This document shows positions 6,683-7,144 of a stretch of 7,144 bases of DNA, one piece after another. Source of the stretch: Clostridia bacterium. GTDB lineage: Bacteria > Bacillota > Clostridia > Saccharofermentanales > UBA5734. The notes under the pieces are model-generated. The model was not told where the DNA came from. It saw only the letters and a program-made list of their open reading frames with translations, and searched no databases. Position numbers and translations under genes: made by a program. The first letter of the stretch is position 1. Each line of letters begins with the position of its first letter. The DNA is taken from assembly GCA_018056585.1 (NCBI GenBank), contig JAGPFK010000070.1, positions 1 through 7,144 of the forward strand, given 5' to 3'.

Positions 6683-7144
6683 ATGGATTGTGCAACAAAA
6701 AAGTATTATATGAGCGCTGATGGTGGCGGAAGTAAGCTGTCGGTTATCTTGTTTGATCAGGACTTGAAAATTCTTGGCCGCGGATTCAGCGGGGCCATCA
6801 ATCCCAAATTTGTATCTGATCGCATGATTCGGAGCAATTTTGAAATCGCCATCACAAATTGTCTCAAATACACGAACATCACGCATATTGATACCCTTTA
6901 CATTGCAATGCCCGGGCCGATTGATTTGTTTGCTTACATGCTGAGCAAACGCGTGAGACTCAATCGATATCGCGGCCTGACAGAGGGTGAAAACAGCTTG
7001 TTTGGCGGAATATTTGCAAAGCGGGGCGTTGTGGCTTTATCCGGGACCGGGACAGGCATTTTCAACGTGAACGGCACACAATCGACACACATGGGAGGCT
7101 GGGGAGGCCTGTTCGATGATGAAGGCAGTGGCTATTCTATCGGA
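6683..7144 (+). CDS. BadF/BadG/BcrA/BcrD ATPase-family, N-acetylglucosamine-kinase-like protein, 3'-truncated by window edge
   Basis: The first 154 residues of an ASKHA-fold (actin/hexokinase/Hsp70) phosphotransferase-like protein are present; the frame is open at the right edge. The phosphate-1 motif is SADGGGSKLSVILFD (11-25), with Asp13 as the likely metal/phosphate contact. The phosphate-2 motif is ALSGTGTG (118-125). GGWGGLFDDEGSGYSIG (138-154) closely matches the family hallmark, usually GGWGxxxGDEGSxYxIG. Family members include GlcNAc/glucosamine kinases and the ATPase activator subunits of 2-hydroxyacyl-CoA dehydratases and benzoyl-CoA reductases. The hallmark favours the sugar-kinase side, but the substrate cannot be read from this fragment. 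The region normally carrying the catalytic Asp (NDA-type motif before phosphate-2) reads TEGENSLFGG, with Glu101 where Asp is expected. The gene has its own promoter region and follows a terminator, so it probably begins a new unit whose downstream genes would show its role. Confidence 0.85.
   Translation, partial: MDCATKKYYMSADGGGSKLSVILFDQDLKILGRGFSGAINPKFVSDRMIRSNFEIAITNCLKYTNITHIDTLYIAMPGPIDLFAYMLSKRVRLNRYRGLTEGENSLFGGIFAKRGVVALSGTGTGIFNVNGTQSTHMGGWGGLFDDEGSGYSIG

Noticed and set aside
6668..6886. 72-codon - strand frame at the start of the kinase-like gene
   Set aside because: It is antisense to a gene with a strong ribosome binding site and clear ASKHA motifs, and its product has no recognisable features.

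Overview
The window most resembles a chromosomal segment from an anaerobic Firmicute (Clostridia-like). The reasons are the one-chain clostridial-type PurL with a fused glutaminase, an HtpG whose middle domain reads like clostridial homologues, strong AGGAGG-type ribosome binding sites, and short gaps between same-strand genes. This placement comes from recalled family features, not from a database search. All four supported genes are on the + strand, and base composition looks fairly balanced throughout.

Layout. (1) Positions 1-575 hold the 3' part of a class IV (fold-type IV) PLP aminotransferase gene, cut by the left edge. (2) Positions 593-2557 encode a complete Hsp90-family chaperone, HtpG, with an unusually charged linker between its ATPase and middle domains. 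(3) Positions 2594-6400 encode a complete 1268-residue formylglycinamidine synthase (PurL) with its glutamine amidotransferase domain at the C-terminus. (4) A near-ideal intrinsic terminator lies at 6426-6453. (5) Positions 6454-6682 are an AT-rich intergenic region with a TATAAT box, several TTGTA/ACAA elements and a 9-bp direct repeat. (6) From 6683 to the right edge is the start of a BadF/BcrA/N-acetylglucosamine-kinase-like ASKHA gene, cut at 154 codons.

The first three genes are separated by only 17 and 36 bases, each has its own Shine-Dalgarno sequence, and the only clear terminator follows purL. They are therefore probably the distal part of one transcription unit whose promoter lies left of the window. 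Their functions (amino-acid transamination, protein folding, purine synthesis) do not form one pathway, so the grouping looks like a housekeeping or growth-linked operon. The kinase-like gene after the terminator has its own promoter region and starts a separate unit, possibly sugar or amino-sugar related.

I found no mobile element, CRISPR array, tRNA or rRNA, and no strong evidence for a new system. The points most worth a second look are the HtpG charged linker, the Glu in place of the expected catalytic Asp in the kinase-like protein, and the repeat-rich leader ahead of that gene.
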